DNA of 64,000 nt, taken from positions 1 through 64,000 of the forward strand of contig DASYXW010000055.1 of the NCBI GenBank assembly GCA_035934405.1, given 5' to 3'. Source of the DNA: DASYXW01 sp035934405. GTDB lineage: Bacteria > Acidobacteriota > Terriglobia > UBA7540. The notes under the pieces are model-generated. The model was not told the DNA's origin and made no database searches. It saw only the letters and a program-made list of their open reading frames with translations. This document shows, one piece after another, positions 16,949-26,248 of this stretch; position 1 is the first letter of the stretch; the number at the start of each line of letters is the position of its first letter. A program made the position numbers and the translations under genes.

Positions 16949-16978
16949 AGTGTAAGGGATGCTTGGGTTGGAAGTCAA
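16949..16978 (-). promoter_or_regulatory. Sigma-70-like promoter of padR-ADOP
   Basis: On the minus strand TTGACT (16973-16978) and TACACT (16949-16954) are separated by 18 bases, about 26 bases ahead of the padR start. Confidence 0.55.
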
Positions 16979-17297
16979 CAGGACAAGAGGGAGCTAGCAG
17001 TGGCCGGGATCGTCGCGCATCCGTCCACCAACCTGCTCATGCACGTTATTCGATGCGGGTTCCTTTCGCCCCTGACGGGGCTTGGATCTCCGCGAACATT
17101 TGTTCCCACGGCTCACGCCGTGGGCTACGACCTTACGCCCGCTCCGCGGGCTCCGTGATCACGGAAGGTCCGCGCCACGCTTGGCACGAGATTCTCTGTC
17201 GTTCCCGTACTTGGCTGAGAAACGCCGCGGACCTTGGGCAACAGGTCCGCGCTAGCGGCTTTGCACACGCGCCAGCCGGCAAAGATGCCGGTACCTC
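16979..17297. repeat. Gene-free stretch with palindromic dispersed repeats
   Basis: No gene is seen between the padR promoter and ftsK. It contains CCCACGGC tcac GCCGTGGG (17105-17124) followed by GCCCGCTCCGCGGGC (17137-17151), and two GGTCCGCG-type copies in opposite orientations (around 17168 and 17225-17260). The first palindrome recurs in a close variant at 54109-54133, so it is a dispersed element and not a specific terminator. Confidence 0.6.
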
Positions 17298-19715
17298 CTA
17301 CCGCAAGGTTTCGTCCACTTCGCGCAGCCAGTCGGGGCGCTTCAAAACCTCGCGGGGCCGGCCGCCGTCGGGGGCGCTGATGATGCCGTCTTTTTCCATG
17401 AGGTCGAGCAGGCGCGCGGCGCGGCCGTAGCCTAGCCGTAGCCTACGCTGTAAGAGCGAAGTGGAAGCTTTGCCCGATTCGACGACGATGCGCACGGCGT
17501 CTTCGTAAACCTCGTCGAGCTCGGCGGCCTCTTCTTCGTTGGCGCCGTCCGCGCCGTCGGAACCGCCGGGGCCCACCGCATCCTTATCCCGCACCGGCTC
17601 GAGGAAATCTTCGTTGTACTCCGGCCGCGACTGCGCCTTCCACCAGTCCACGACTTTGTTGATCTCCTTCTCGGTCACCAGCGGCCCGTGCAGCCGCTGC
17701 AGGCGGGCGCTCGCCGGCGGCAGAAACAGCATGTCGCCGCGGCCGAGCAGGGCTTCCGAGCCGTTGGAATCGAGGATGGTGCGCGAGTCGACTTTGGAGG
17801 CCACGCGGAACGAGATTCGGGCCGGCAGATTCGCCTTGATGAGACCCGTGATGACGTCCACCGAGGGGCGCTGCGTGGCCAGAATCAGGTGGATGCCCAC
17901 GGCGCGCGCCATCTGCGCCAGGCGCGTGATGGATTCCTCCACGCTCTGCGGCTCGACCATCATCAGGTCGGCGAGCTCGTCAATGACGATGACCAGGTAG
18001 GGGAGAGGCCGCTCGCGCGCGCCCTCGGCGTCAAACAAATTGAGCGTCGAATCCGGCTCGAACAGCTTGTTGTATTGCTCGATGTTGCGGACGCCGTGCT
18101 CGGCCAGCTTCTTGAGCCGGTTTTCCATCTCCTCGGTGGCGTGCCGCAGCACGTTGGCCGCGACTTTCGGCTCGGTCACAATCGGCGTAAACAGGTGCGG
18201 GATGCCTTCGTAAAGATTCAGCTCCAGCCGCTTGGGATCGATCATGATGATGCGCACGTCGTCGGGCGTGGACTTGTAGAGGATCGACACGATCATGGAG
18301 TTGATGGCCACGCTTTTGCCCGCGCCGGTGGAGCCGGCGATGAGCAGGTGCGGCATCTGCGCCAGGTCCGCCACCTTCATCCTGCCGGTGATGTCCTTGC
18401 CGAGGCACAGCGTGATCTTCGACGACGACGCGGCGAATTCGCCCGATTCCACCAGCTCGCGCAGATGGATGATCTCGCGGTGCAGGTTGGGCACTTCGAT
18501 GCCGACGGTGGATTTGCCGGCGACGCGCTCGATGAGGATGGACTCGGCCTTCATGGCCAGGCACAGGTCATCCACCAGATTGGTGATGCGGCTGTATTTG
18601 ATTCCGGCTTCCGGCTTGAACTCGAACGTGGTAACGACCGGCCCGGGGTGAATCTGGGTGACGGCGCCGGTGACCCCGAACTCGGCGAATTTGTCCACCA
18701 GACCAATGGCCCGTTCTTTCAACTCCTCTTCGTCCACTCCCTCCTCTTCATCGGGTGGACGCAGCAGCGTGGAGCTGGGCAGCTTGTAGGGGCGCGCGCC
18801 GGAGCGCGCGATGCGCGGAGACGCCTTCCGCGCCGCGCCGCCGATAAGGCCTGCCTCGCCCGTCTCGCCCAGGCCCTGGCCGTGGACAACCGATACGGCC
18901 GGCGCCGGACCAGCCCTGCGCCCGTCAGTGTCGTCGAGCAGGATTAAGGGCTCCTGCATCGGAGTCCGCTCGCCGAGCCCGTCGGGCTTCACGGTGCGCG
19001 GCACCACGGGCGGCTTGCCCAGCAGACGGTCGCGCTCCATCTTCTTCTTCATGCGCTCGCGCTGGCGCGCTTCCCGTCGCACCGCCCAGCGGGCGCGTAG
19101 GCGTCCGGCGAAGGCGAATCGAGCCTTCGCGAACTGCGCCGCCGATGAGAATGAGAAACGCGTCACCAGGAACAGCGACGCGAGGAAGACCGTCCCCGCC
19201 ACGATCGCCGCGCCGACGCGGTTGAACGTCTGCGCGAGGCCGAGCACGGCGAAATAGCCCACCAGTCCGCTGCCGTGAATGAACCCGAACACGCGCGGCG
19301 TGTAAGGGAAAAGTTCGAGCAGCGCGGCAAGCGATGCGATGAACAGCGCCGCGCCCAGGAGCTTTGCGCCGGGGGAGTGGAATGGCCGCCCCAGGACCAA
19401 GCGCGCGGCCACAATGAACAGCGCCACGGGCGTCAGCCACGCCGTCCAGCCGAGCGTCTGGAAGAGCACGTCGGCGAGATACGAACCGGTGGGGCCGATC
19501 CAGTTGCGCACCAGCGGCCAGGAGGCGGCGGACGTGTCGGGCGAAGGATCGAAGGGATGATACGAGGCGAGGCTCAACAGCAGCAGCAGGCCGAGAACAC
19601 CGAGCAGCAGACCCTCCAGCTCGGCAAGGCGCCGGGAGTCCAACAGCGGCCGCCGCTCTGAGCCGTTTTTGCCCGATTGGCCCGATTTACCCGATTGAGA
19701 AGATGCGCTGCCCAT
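17298..19715 (-). CDS. ftsK: DNA translocase FtsK/SpoIIIE
   Basis: This septal DNA pump clears chromosome ends and activates dimer resolution. The N-terminus has about four membrane segments (LLLGVLGLLLLLSLASY; VALFIVAARLVLG; AALFIASLAALLELF; AAIVAGTVFLASLFLV), then a charged linker, the motor domain with Walker A GSTGAGKSVAINSM near residue 458 and LVIVIDELADLMM, and a C-terminal gamma domain (LLQRRLRLGYGRAARLLDLME) that reads polarity sequences. At 805 residues it has a short linker compared with E. coli FtsK. ATG 19715 is preferred over an upstream start that would translate repeat DNA. Residues 7-17 (SGKSGQSGKNG) come from a 9-base repeat. Confidence 0.93.
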   Translation of the reverse strand: MGSASSQSGKSGQSGKNGSERRPLLDSRRLAELEGLLLGVLGLLLLLSLASYHPFDPSPDTSAASWPLVRNWIGPTGSYLADVLFQTLGWTAWLTPVALFIVAARLVLGRPFHSPGAKLLGAALFIASLAALLELFPYTPRVFGFIHGSGLVGYFAVLGLAQTFNRVGAAIVAGTVFLASLFLVTRFSFSSAAQFAKARFAFAGRLRARWAVRREARQRERMKKKMERDRLLGKPPVVPRTVKPDGLGERTPMQEPLILLDDTDGRRAGPAPAVSVVHGQGLGETGEAGLIGGAARKASPRIARSGARPYKLPSSTLLRPPDEEEGVDEEELKERAIGLVDKFAEFGVTGAVTQIHPGPVVTTFEFKPEAGIKYSRITNLVDDLCLAMKAESILIERVAGKSTVGIEVPNLHREIIHLRELVESGEFAASSSKITLCLGKDITGRMKVADLAQMPHLLIAGSTGAGKSVAINSMIVSILYKSTPDDVRIIMIDPKRLELNLYEGIPHLFTPIVTEPKVAANVLRHATEEMENRLKKLAEHGVRNIEQYNKLFEPDSTLNLFDAEGARERPLPYLVIVIDELADLMMVEPQSVEESITRLAQMARAVGIHLILATQRPSVDVITGLIKANLPARISFRVASKVDSRTILDSNGSEALLGRGDMLFLPPASARLQRLHGPLVTEKEINKVVDWWKAQSRPEYNEDFLEPVRDKDAVGPGGSDGADGANEEEAAELDEVYEDAVRIVVESGKASTSLLQRRLRLGYGRAARLLDLMEKDGIISAPDGGRPREVLKRPDWLREVDETLR

Positions 19716-19878
19716 GTTGACACCGGGTGTCAGGTTACAGGTTTCAGGTGTCAGGCCAAACCGCAAGCGTCAAGTTCCCACTGGAAACGCCGAAAGAGTC
19801 CGCTCTTTCCGACTACCTCCGCTGGGCACCCGACACACTTACACTTCTGGCACCTGACACCTGGCGCCTAACACCTAG
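19667..19878. repeat. Repeat arrays upstream of ftsK, including an inverted pair
   Basis: A 9-base array (GCCCGATTG-type) at 19667-19697 lies inside ftsK. A 7-base array at 19725-19757 (GGTGTCA, GGTTACA, GGTTTCA) faces an inverse array at 19828-19878 (ACCTGAC, ACCTGGC, GCCTAAC, ACCTAG). The pair flanks about 70-90 bases without a gene and fills most of the 201-base gap between ftsK and uppP. Confidence 0.8.
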
Positions 19879-19916
19879 ACGCAACACATCCCCATCCACC
19901 GGCCATACTAGCACGG

Positions 19917-20798
19917 CTACAGCAGTGACGCAAACAAACAAAAGCCCGCGAACGCCTCTGGGCCCACCGGTCCCATCGTGCCGATAGCGTGGCCGCGCGC
20001 GAAGATGAGCACGAGCGCGCCCAGCGCCAGGCGGTAAATCACGAAGAGCGTGAATGTGCGAGTGGCCAGATACCGGATGAGCCAGCCGATCACGATGTAG
20101 CCTACAACAGCGGAGATGAGGATGCCGACGAGCATCGGCGCGCGCATCTCGTGGGGCAATCCCTCGTGGCGGATTTCAAGCCCCTTCTTGAGCGCCGCGC
20201 CGGCAATGATGGGCGTCGAGAGCAGGAACGAGAATCGCGCGTCCGACTCGCGGTCCATGCCGCGAAAGAGCCCGGCGGTCATGGTGGCGCCGGAGCGCGA
20301 GACGCCGGGAACGACGGCAAAGGCCTGGGCGATTCCGATCCAGACGGCGTCCGAGAGCGTTACCTGTCCCAGGCTCTCGTCGCGCTTGCCCATGCGCTCG
20401 CCAGCCCACATGAAGAGCGCCACGACGACAAGCGCCACGCCGATCACCACCGGCGTGCGAAACTCCGCGTCGGCCTGCTTCTCCAGCAGGTACCCGGCGA
20501 TGCCGCCGGGAATTGTGGCGATCACCAGGTACCAGAAGAGCCGCCGATTCTCCTGCACCTTTGGATCGGCCTTATCGCCGATTCCGGCGGCCGCCCCGAG
20601 CATCTCCATCCACCTGCGCCAGAAAAAGAAGAACACGGCAATCAGCGTGCCGGCGTGGAGCGCCACGTCGAAGGTAAGGCCGGGATCGGTCCAGTGGGCA
20701 AACCAGGGGAACAGCACGAGGTGAGCCGTGCTCGAAACGGGAAGGAACTCCGTGAGGCCTTGAACGATGGCGAGAACGATCGCCTGGTAAATGGGCAT
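19917..20798 (-). CDS. uppP: Undecaprenyl-diphosphatase UppP/BacA
   Basis: This integral membrane phosphatase recycles undecaprenyl diphosphate for peptidoglycan synthesis and confers bacitracin tolerance. Family signatures are QGLTEFLPVSSTAHL near residue 13 (with the catalytic Glu) and PGVSRSGATM near residue 164. The 293 residues form about eight membrane segments. A strong ribosome site (AAGGAG) precedes ATG 20798. Confidence 0.93.
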   Translation of the reverse strand: MPIYQAIVLAIVQGLTEFLPVSSTAHLVLFPWFAHWTDPGLTFDVALHAGTLIAVFFFFWRRWMEMLGAAAGIGDKADPKVQENRRLFWYLVIATIPGGIAGYLLEKQADAEFRTPVVIGVALVVVALFMWAGERMGKRDESLGQVTLSDAVWIGIAQAFAVVPGVSRSGATMTAGLFRGMDRESDARFSFLLSTPIIAGAALKKGLEIRHEGLPHEMRAPMLVGILISAVVGYIVIGWLIRYLATRTFTLFVIYRLALGALVLIFARGHAIGTMGPVGPEAFAGFCLFASLL

Positions 20799-20813
20799 GG
20801 AACTCCTTAAGAA

Positions 20814-20837
20814 GTTGAAAGTCGAAAGTCGAAGAGC
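20814..20837. repeat. 7-base array upstream of uppP
   Basis: GTTGAAA, GTCGAAA, GTCGAAG just upstream of the uppP ribosome site. No inverted partner is evident. Confidence 0.65.
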
Positions 20838-20957
20838 AGAAAAGCGGTCAACCAGCCGACAGGATGGGGCCAGGGGGGCGAACTGTCAAGAGCAAAGTGC
20901 GCCCGGGACCACTGCCCGCTCTTGACTTTGTGGGAAGGCCCGCCATCATAGTTGTGT

Positions 20958-22667
20958 ATGATCGCGCTCGTGCGAAACATCGGCCGGGTTGCCGTCCTTG
21001 CCCTTCTTGTCCTTGTGGCCCTTTCGGTTCTCGCGCCCGTCGCGCCCATCGTGCCCATCGTGAATGTCAGCCGCGTCTTCGCCGCCGCGACGCCCGCGCA
21101 AGATCAGAAACCGGACGATCCGGTGGCGCGTGAAAGCCTGAAACTCGCCGAGGTATACAGAGCGCTGGAGCAGAACTACGTGGGGAAGGGTGACCCCGAC
21201 GCCGTCATCCTCAACGGCGGCATCCGCAGCATGTTGTCGGTGCTCGATCCGTTCTCGGCCTTCTTCGACCGCGACCAGTTCGAAAGCCTCCAGCAGCAGG
21301 CGCGCGGTGAGGCGCTGGGCTTCGGCTCGATTCTCTACGTGCAAACCGGCAAGGTGCTGGTGCTGCAAACCGCGCAAGGGTCGCCCTCGTGGCGGGCGGG
21401 ACTGGGGCCGGGCGACGAAATTGTGGCGGTGGACGGCACGCGCATCGCCGGCCTCGATTTCAACTCGCTCGTTCAGCTCCTGCAACAGTCGCGGTCGAAG
21501 CCGGCGCGCCTGGGAGTGATTCACCCCGGCAAGGATGTCTCGGAGGACGTTCAATTGCGGCCGGCCGAGGTGGCGCTTCCCACGGTGGACAAGGTTTTTC
21601 TGCTGGACCACGGTGTCGGCTACATTCACGTGTCCGGGTTCGAGTCGAAGACACCGCAGGAGATCATTGACGCTGTGCAGAAGCTTAGGTCGCAAGCCGG
21701 AAAGGGGGACACGAGCAATCGGGGCAAACGGGCAAGAGGGGAAGAACAGGGGCTGGCGGGGTTGATTCTCGACTTGCGCGATAACCACGGCGGACTGGTG
21801 GAGGCCGCGCTCGGCGTGGCCAGCGTCTTCCTCAAGCCGGACGAGCTGGTGCTCAACATCCGCGGACGCAGCGGAGCGGGCCGCGCACCAGCGAAAAGCT
21901 ACAAGACGGTTCCCGCGCCCTTCCACTACAACGGGCCCCTCGTGGCCCTGGTGAATGGGGAAACAGCGAGCGCGGCGGAAGTGGTGACGGCGGCGCTCGA
22001 AGAGCACGACCGCGCGCTGGTGGCGGGAGAGCCCACCTATGGAAAAGGGGTGGTGGAGACGGTCGAGCCGCTCAGCGAAAAGATGGGCCTGGCGCTGATC
22101 ACGGCGCAGTATTTCACGCCTAGCGGCCGATCCATCCAGCGGCCCCTGCCCGGAACGCAACTCGCCGCCGCCGTTGCACAAGGCTCGCCGGACGGGCCTG
22201 CTGATTCGGCGGCTGGCTCGAAAGGCGCAGCCGCGTTCCACACCGACGACGGTCGGCCGCTTCAATCGGGTGGCGGCATTACGCCGGACGTCCTCGTTCC
22301 GCCACGCCCGCTCGACCCCTGGGCCACGTTTCTCGACCAGCGGGGCGCTTTCACCCAGTTCGCTTCCGAATACATTTCAACCCACGCCAGCGTGACGAGT
22401 TCGTTCGAAGCTGACGCGGCGGTGATGCGGGAGTTCCGGGACTTTCTCGGGCGCCTGCAGGTCCGCGTGCCGGAGGAATACTGGACGCCGGACCAGGGCT
22501 ACTTGAAGATGAGGATCAAGGCTGAGCTCTTCAATCTGGTGTACGGACTCAGTCGCGGCGACGAAGTAGAGGTCCGCGCCGACCCCCAGGTGCAGAAGGC
22601 CGCGACGCTGTTTTCGGAACTCCCGGCGCTGTTGAAGCCAGCAAGGACGAAGTCAGCGCGGAGATAA
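20958..22667 (+). CDS. S41-family C-terminal processing protease (CtpA-like)
   Basis: This is a periplasmic serine protease with an N-terminal signal anchor (VAVLALLVLVALSVLAPVAPIVPIV). The order is an N-terminal helical part (LDPFSAFFDRDQFESL), a PDZ domain around residues 110-180 and the protease core. The catalytic dyad is S338 in NGETASAAEVV and K363 in TYGKGVVE, spaced as usual. ATG 20958 is chosen over TTG 20952. Residues about 250-262 (GDTSNRGKRARGE) form an insert encoded by a purine-rich, weakly repetitive stretch. At 569 residues it is longer than usual, with a C-terminal extension of unknown role. Confidence 0.88.
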   Translation: MIALVRNIGRVAVLALLVLVALSVLAPVAPIVPIVNVSRVFAAATPAQDQKPDDPVARESLKLAEVYRALEQNYVGKGDPDAVILNGGIRSMLSVLDPFSAFFDRDQFESLQQQARGEALGFGSILYVQTGKVLVLQTAQGSPSWRAGLGPGDEIVAVDGTRIAGLDFNSLVQLLQQSRSKPARLGVIHPGKDVSEDVQLRPAEVALPTVDKVFLLDHGVGYIHVSGFESKTPQEIIDAVQKLRSQAGKGDTSNRGKRARGEEQGLAGLILDLRDNHGGLVEAALGVASVFLKPDELVLNIRGRSGAGRAPAKSYKTVPAPFHYNGPLVALVNGETASAAEVVTAALEEHDRALVAGEPTYGKGVVETVEPLSEKMGLALITAQYFTPSGRSIQRPLPGTQLAAAVAQGSPDGPADSAAGSKGAAAFHTDDGRPLQSGGGITPDVLVPPRPLDPWATFLDQRGAFTQFASEYISTHASVTSSFEADAAVMREFRDFLGRLQVRVPEEYWTPDQGYLKMRIKAELFNLVYGLSRGDEVEVRADPQVQKAATLFSELPALLKPARTKSARR

Positions 22668-22673
22668 GCCGGA

Positions 22674-23999
22674 TCAGGCCCGCTTGGCCGCCACGTCGCG
22701 GACGACTTCGAGCGTCGAGTCTATTTCCGCTTCGCTATTGTATATCTGGCAGGAGTGCCGGATGCCGAGCGGGTCGCCCACCGAGCGCGGCCGCAAGTGG
22801 CGTCGAGTCCACAATTCGTCTTCCAGCTTCGCCGCTGGCACGCCTTCGAGACTGTAGACGGCCACGGCGCCGGCAAGCTCGGGATGAACCGGCGAGTTAA
22901 TCTTGACGCCAGGAATCTGCTTGAGCCCGGCGCGCAGACGGTCGGCGAGCGAGCGGATGCGAGCCCGGACCCTTTCCGGCCCGATGCGAAAGTGAAAATC
23001 GAGCGCCGCGTCGAGCCCCGCTTGGAGGGCCGGATTCCCCGTCCCGTACTGCATGAAGCGGTACATACCATCCTTGTGGTTGTCCCACTCGGCGCTGCAC
23101 AGCGTGGTCCAAAAACTGTCCTGGCGGTCGCGACGGATATAGAGCATGCCGTTGCCCGCCGGGGCCAGAAGCCACTTGTGAGGGCTCGAATAGTAGGCGT
23201 CGCAACCGATGTCCTTGAGGTCCACGGCGACTTGGCCCACGGCCTGGGCGCCGTCAACGATGGCGAGCGCATGGTGTTCCCGCGCAAGCTGGGAAATGCG
23301 CTTCACCGGCATCACTACCGCCGTGCCCGAAATGATGTGCGGCACGGCAATGACGCGCGTGCGCGGCGTGATGGCGGCTTCGAAAAGGTGAACGAGCTCG
23401 TCAGGATCATTGGCGGGAACCGGAATCTTCACCTGAGTCCACACCGCGCCGTCGCGCTTCACCCGCTCTTGCCAGCCGCACACGCCACCGGGATGCTCTT
23501 GGTCCGTGGTGACGACTTCGTCCCCCGGTTTCAGGTCGATACCGTGCGCGAGAAAGTTCATCCCGAACGTCGCGTTCTGCGTTATGGCCAGCTCCTCGGC
23601 GCTCGCGTTCACCAGCTTGCCGAGCTTTTGCCGCAAGGGCACCTCGGGGGAATAGCCGCTGATCCAGTTCGGAGTTTCCGCTGTGTAGTCCCAGCGGGTG
23701 ATGGTCTGTTGCAGGACGCGCATCTCGTCGATGACGCGCTCAAGCACCGGACGCGGCGTCGCGCCGAGCGTGCCGGTGTTGAAGTAAGCTTCACCCGGCG
23801 TGATGTAGAACTGATCGCGGATGCGATCCCAGAACTCGGCGTCGGAGCCGGCCGGCCATGGGGGAACATCCAGCGAAGGCGCACCCGTCCAGTCAGCAAG
23901 GCCCGGACGCGGGCTTGGCCCCGCGGGGGCCGGCCCGCCGCGCCCACGAAGGAACGGCGACGTGGCTAAAGCAGCAAGGAAATTCCGGCGATTGGGCAT
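22674..23999 (-). CDS. Exported class V aminotransferase (isopenicillin-N-epimerase-like)
   Basis: This 441-residue PLP enzyme of the CsdA/isopenicillin N epimerase group has its Schiff-base Lys at K275 in SSPHKWLLAPAGNGM and an upstream TTDQEHPGG segment. The N-terminus MPNRRNFLAALATSPFL is a twin-arginine signal, so it is exported folded with its cofactor. The start is supported by that signal. It converges on the S41 protease (6-base gap) and precedes the RidA gene on the same strand with a 24-base gap, which fits control of reactive enamines released by a PLP enzyme. The substrate is unknown. Confidence 0.82.
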   Translation of the reverse strand: MPNRRNFLAALATSPFLRGRGGPAPAGPSPRPGLADWTGAPSLDVPPWPAGSDAEFWDRIRDQFYITPGEAYFNTGTLGATPRPVLERVIDEMRVLQQTITRWDYTAETPNWISGYSPEVPLRQKLGKLVNASAEELAITQNATFGMNFLAHGIDLKPGDEVVTTDQEHPGGVCGWQERVKRDGAVWTQVKIPVPANDPDELVHLFEAAITPRTRVIAVPHIISGTAVVMPVKRISQLAREHHALAIVDGAQAVGQVAVDLKDIGCDAYYSSPHKWLLAPAGNGMLYIRRDRQDSFWTTLCSAEWDNHKDGMYRFMQYGTGNPALQAGLDAALDFHFRIGPERVRARIRSLADRLRAGLKQIPGVKINSPVHPELAGAVAVYSLEGVPAAKLEDELWTRRHLRPRSVGDPLGIRHSCQIYNSEAEIDSTLEVVRDVAAKRA

Positions 24000-24023
24000 G
24001 AGAGAACCTCCGCGACGCCGACG

Positions 24024-24413
24024 CTAGTGCACGGCGACGGCTTCGATTTCGACGAGCATCTCGGGATCCACGAGGCGCGCGACGCCGATCAAGCTGGTGG
24101 CGGGATGGATTTCTCCGAAGAACTTGCCATGCATCTTGGCCACCGATTCCCAATGATCCATTTGGGTGAGGTAAATGCGGGTGCGGACGACGTGTTCGAG
24201 GCCCAGCCCCAACCGCTGCAAAGCACTTTCGATGTTTTGGATCGCCCGCTCGGTTTGCGCCGCGGCGTCGCCGGGCGCGAGCACCTTGCCGGAAGGATCG
24301 GTCCCGGTGGTTCCCGAGACGTAGACGATCTCGCCCGCCTGCACGGCGCGGGCATAGCCTGCCATCGGCTCCCAGGGTGTACCGGAGAAAATCTTGGTGC
24401 GTTTGGTCTTCAT
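24024..24413 (-). CDS. RidA/YjgF-family enamine deaminase
   Basis: This 129-residue protein has the family core EIVYVSGTTGTDPSGKVLAPGDAAAQTERAIQNI and RTRIYLTQMD, whose Arg binds the substrate carboxylate, and ends in EIEAVAVH. Such proteins hydrolyse reactive imines or enamines made by PLP enzymes. It lies just upstream of an aminotransferase gene on the same strand, probably in one operon. Confidence 0.88.
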   Translation of the reverse strand: MKTKRTKIFSGTPWEPMAGYARAVQAGEIVYVSGTTGTDPSGKVLAPGDAAAQTERAIQNIESALQRLGLGLEHVVRTRIYLTQMDHWESVAKMHGKFFGEIHPATSLIGVARLVDPEMLVEIEAVAVH

Positions 24414-24449
24414 TAGGCCTCTCCTTATCGGGCGGCTTCTCGGACCGCC

Positions 24450-25022
24450 TCACGATCGATGTTCGTGCTCAAAATAACGCCGGTGCGCGCGCGCCGCGAG
24501 CGCCAGCCGGCGGCGGCGCCGGTCGAGCGCCTCGCGGTAACGCCGCTTCTCTTCCGGCGTCCTGACGATCAGCGGCGGCACGGGCTTCGGCAAGCCTTCC
24601 TCGTCCACGGCGACGTAGGTGACAAAGGCGGAGCTGGTCTGCCGCCGCTCGCCAGTAATGTAATCCTCCAGGTAAACGCGCACCTCCACCTCCATCGAAG
24701 TGTGGAACGCCCGCGTCACTTGGGAGCGAAGTAGAATGACCTGGCCCACCTTCACGGGGTGCACAAAGTCGACATTGTCCACCGAGACCGTTACCACGTG
24801 GCTCCGTGCGTGGCGGTGGGCGGCAATTGCTCCGGCGATGTCAACCAGGTGCATCACCTTGCCGCCCAAAATGTTGCCGAGCGGATTGGCGTCGTTCGGC
24901 AGGACGACTTCCACCATCTCCGCCTGCGACTCGGCGACGGTTCTCCCCGACATTCCGGGCGGGCGGCCCGCTGTGCGCCGCGCGACTTTCCTGCTTTCCG
25001 CGCTGGCCTTCGCCTGCGCCAT
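24450..25022 (-). CDS. Hotdog-fold acyl-CoA thioesterase (YciA/BFIT-like)
   Basis: This cytosolic thioesterase of 190 residues hydrolyses acyl-CoA. The core MVEVVLPNDANPLGNILGGKVMHLVDIAGAIAAHRHA contains the Asn/Asp catalytic region of the YciA subgroup, followed by VVTVSVDNVDFVHPVKVGQVI. The C-terminal 40 residues are Arg-rich and helical (REALDRRRRRLALAARAHRR). The basic N-terminal 35 residues are unusual and could mean that the start lies further in. Confidence 0.85.
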   Translation of the reverse strand: MAQAKASAESRKVARRTAGRPPGMSGRTVAESQAEMVEVVLPNDANPLGNILGGKVMHLVDIAGAIAAHRHARSHVVTVSVDNVDFVHPVKVGQVILLRSQVTRAFHTSMEVEVRVYLEDYITGERRQTSSAFVTYVAVDEEGLPKPVPPLIVRTPEEKRRYREALDRRRRRLALAARAHRRYFEHEHRS

Positions 25023-25210
25023 ACTTAAGTGCCCCCGATAGTCAAACCCGCGAGCGCCCGGCCTGCATCGCCGGCGCTTGTTCCCTTCACCGGACCTGAA
25101 AAGACTCTTGTCCTGCGGGTTAGGACGCCTATACTATTCGAAACGGGGCCTGGATTGCAACCGGAATTGGGGCGGGCACGATGAGCGATTGAGGCCGGTA
25201 ATATTGCCCA

Positions 25211-25528
25211 ATGAATGAGACTCGCGTCCAGTTCCTCGAAGAGGCCATTCGAAGAGACCCGGCGGACAGCTTTGCGCGTTACGCTCTGGCGCTCGAACTC
25301 TCCAACTGCGGCCAGGCCGACGAGGCGTGGAAGCATTTCGAGTATCTTCTCGCGAATCACCCGGATTACGCCGCCACTTACTACCAGGCCGGAATGCTTC
25401 TGCTGAAGCAGGGCCGCGACCCGGAAGCCCGCCAGGTCCTGGAGCGCGGCATCGAAGTGACCGGCAAGCAAGGCAATCGCCACGCCCAGAGCGAACTCGA
25501 AGCCGCGCTGGATTCGCTGACGGAATGA
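25211..25528 (+). CDS. Small TPR protein
   Basis: This is a 105-residue protein made of about two and a half tetratricopeptide repeats (FARYALALELSNCGQADEAWKHFEYLL; ATYYQAGMLLLKQGRDPEARQVLERGI). It has no signal peptide. It lies alone ahead of the rplU promoter. Its partner is unknown. Confidence 0.75.
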   Translation: MNETRVQFLEEAIRRDPADSFARYALALELSNCGQADEAWKHFEYLLANHPDYAATYYQAGMLLLKQGRDPEARQVLERGIEVTGKQGNRHAQSELEAALDSLTE

Positions 25529-25563
25529 GTCATTGTGGGTGCGCGATACGAAACCCACAAGTG

Positions 25564-25593
25564 TTGACAGGAAGGCGTAGCAACGTCTATAGT
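25564..25593 (+). promoter_or_regulatory. Promoter of the rplU operon
   Basis: TTGACA at 25564-25569 and TATAGT at 25588-25593 with an 18-base spacer, followed by a GAGAGAGGG ribosome site ahead of ATG 25626. This is the clearest sigma-70 promoter in the window. Confidence 0.75.
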
Positions 25594-25625
25594 AGAGTTT
25601 CCAGTCAAGCGAGAGAGGGCACTTT

Positions 25626-25937
25626 ATGTACGCTATTTTTCAGACCGGCGGCAAGGAATATAAGGTCTCCCCAGGCGACGTGATCCGAGTGGAACGGTTG
25701 CCCGGCGAAGCCGGCGCGACGGTGGAATTCAATCACGTCCTGGCGGTTCGCAAGGAAAGCCTGAAGACGGGTTCACCGCTGATCGAGAACGCCAAAGTGG
25801 CCGCGACCATCGTGCGCAACGACCGTGCGGCGAAGGTGCGAGTACTGAAGTTCAAGGCCAGCAAGCAGTACCGGCGCACCATCGGGCACCGGCAGAATTA
25901 CAGCGAGGTTCTGATTAAGGATATCGTCGTCGCCTGA
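25626..25937 (+). CDS. rplU: Ribosomal protein bL21
   Basis: This is a 103-residue 50S subunit protein. It starts MYAIFQTGGKEYKVSPGDVIRVE and ends with KFKASKQYRRTIGHRQNYSEVLIKDI, the classical L21 signature. It is first in the rplU-rpmA-obgE operon. Confidence 0.97.
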   Translation: MYAIFQTGGKEYKVSPGDVIRVERLPGEAGATVEFNHVLAVRKESLKTGSPLIENAKVAATIVRNDRAAKVRVLKFKASKQYRRTIGHRQNYSEVLIKDIVVA

Positions 25938-25984
25938 TGAAGCCGTCTGGCGGAATTAGGGTTGAAGCGAAAGGATTCACGTAA

Positions 25985-26248
25985 ATGGCACACAAGAAGG
26001 GTTTGGGCAGTTCGCGCAACGGGCGCGACTCCAACGCGCAGCGGTTGGGCGTGAAACGGTTTGACGGGCAGTTTGTGTCCGGCGGGTCCATCCTGGTTCG
26101 CCAGCGCGGAACGCCGCTGAAGCCCGGCGACAACGTCGGCCTGGGCAAGGATGACACGTTGTTCGCCAAGGTGGCCGGCGTGGTGAAGTTTGAAGATAAG
26201 GGCAAGTCGGGACGCTACGTCCATATCCTTGTTCCCACAGCGAGCTAA
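25985..26248 (+). CDS. rpmA: Ribosomal protein bL27
   Basis: This is an 87-residue 50S protein. MAHKKGLGSSRNGRDSNAQRLGVK is the conserved N-terminus that reaches the peptidyl transferase centre, with no cleavable extension. GSILVRQRGTPLKPGDNVG follows. Confidence 0.97.
   Translation: MAHKKGLGSSRNGRDSNAQRLGVKRFDGQFVSGGSILVRQRGTPLKPGDNVGLGKDDTLFAKVAGVVKFEDKGKSGRYVHILVPTAS

Noticed and set aside
20946..22265. 439-codon minus-strand frame
   Set aside because: Antisense to the S41 protease, whose active-site residues are intact.
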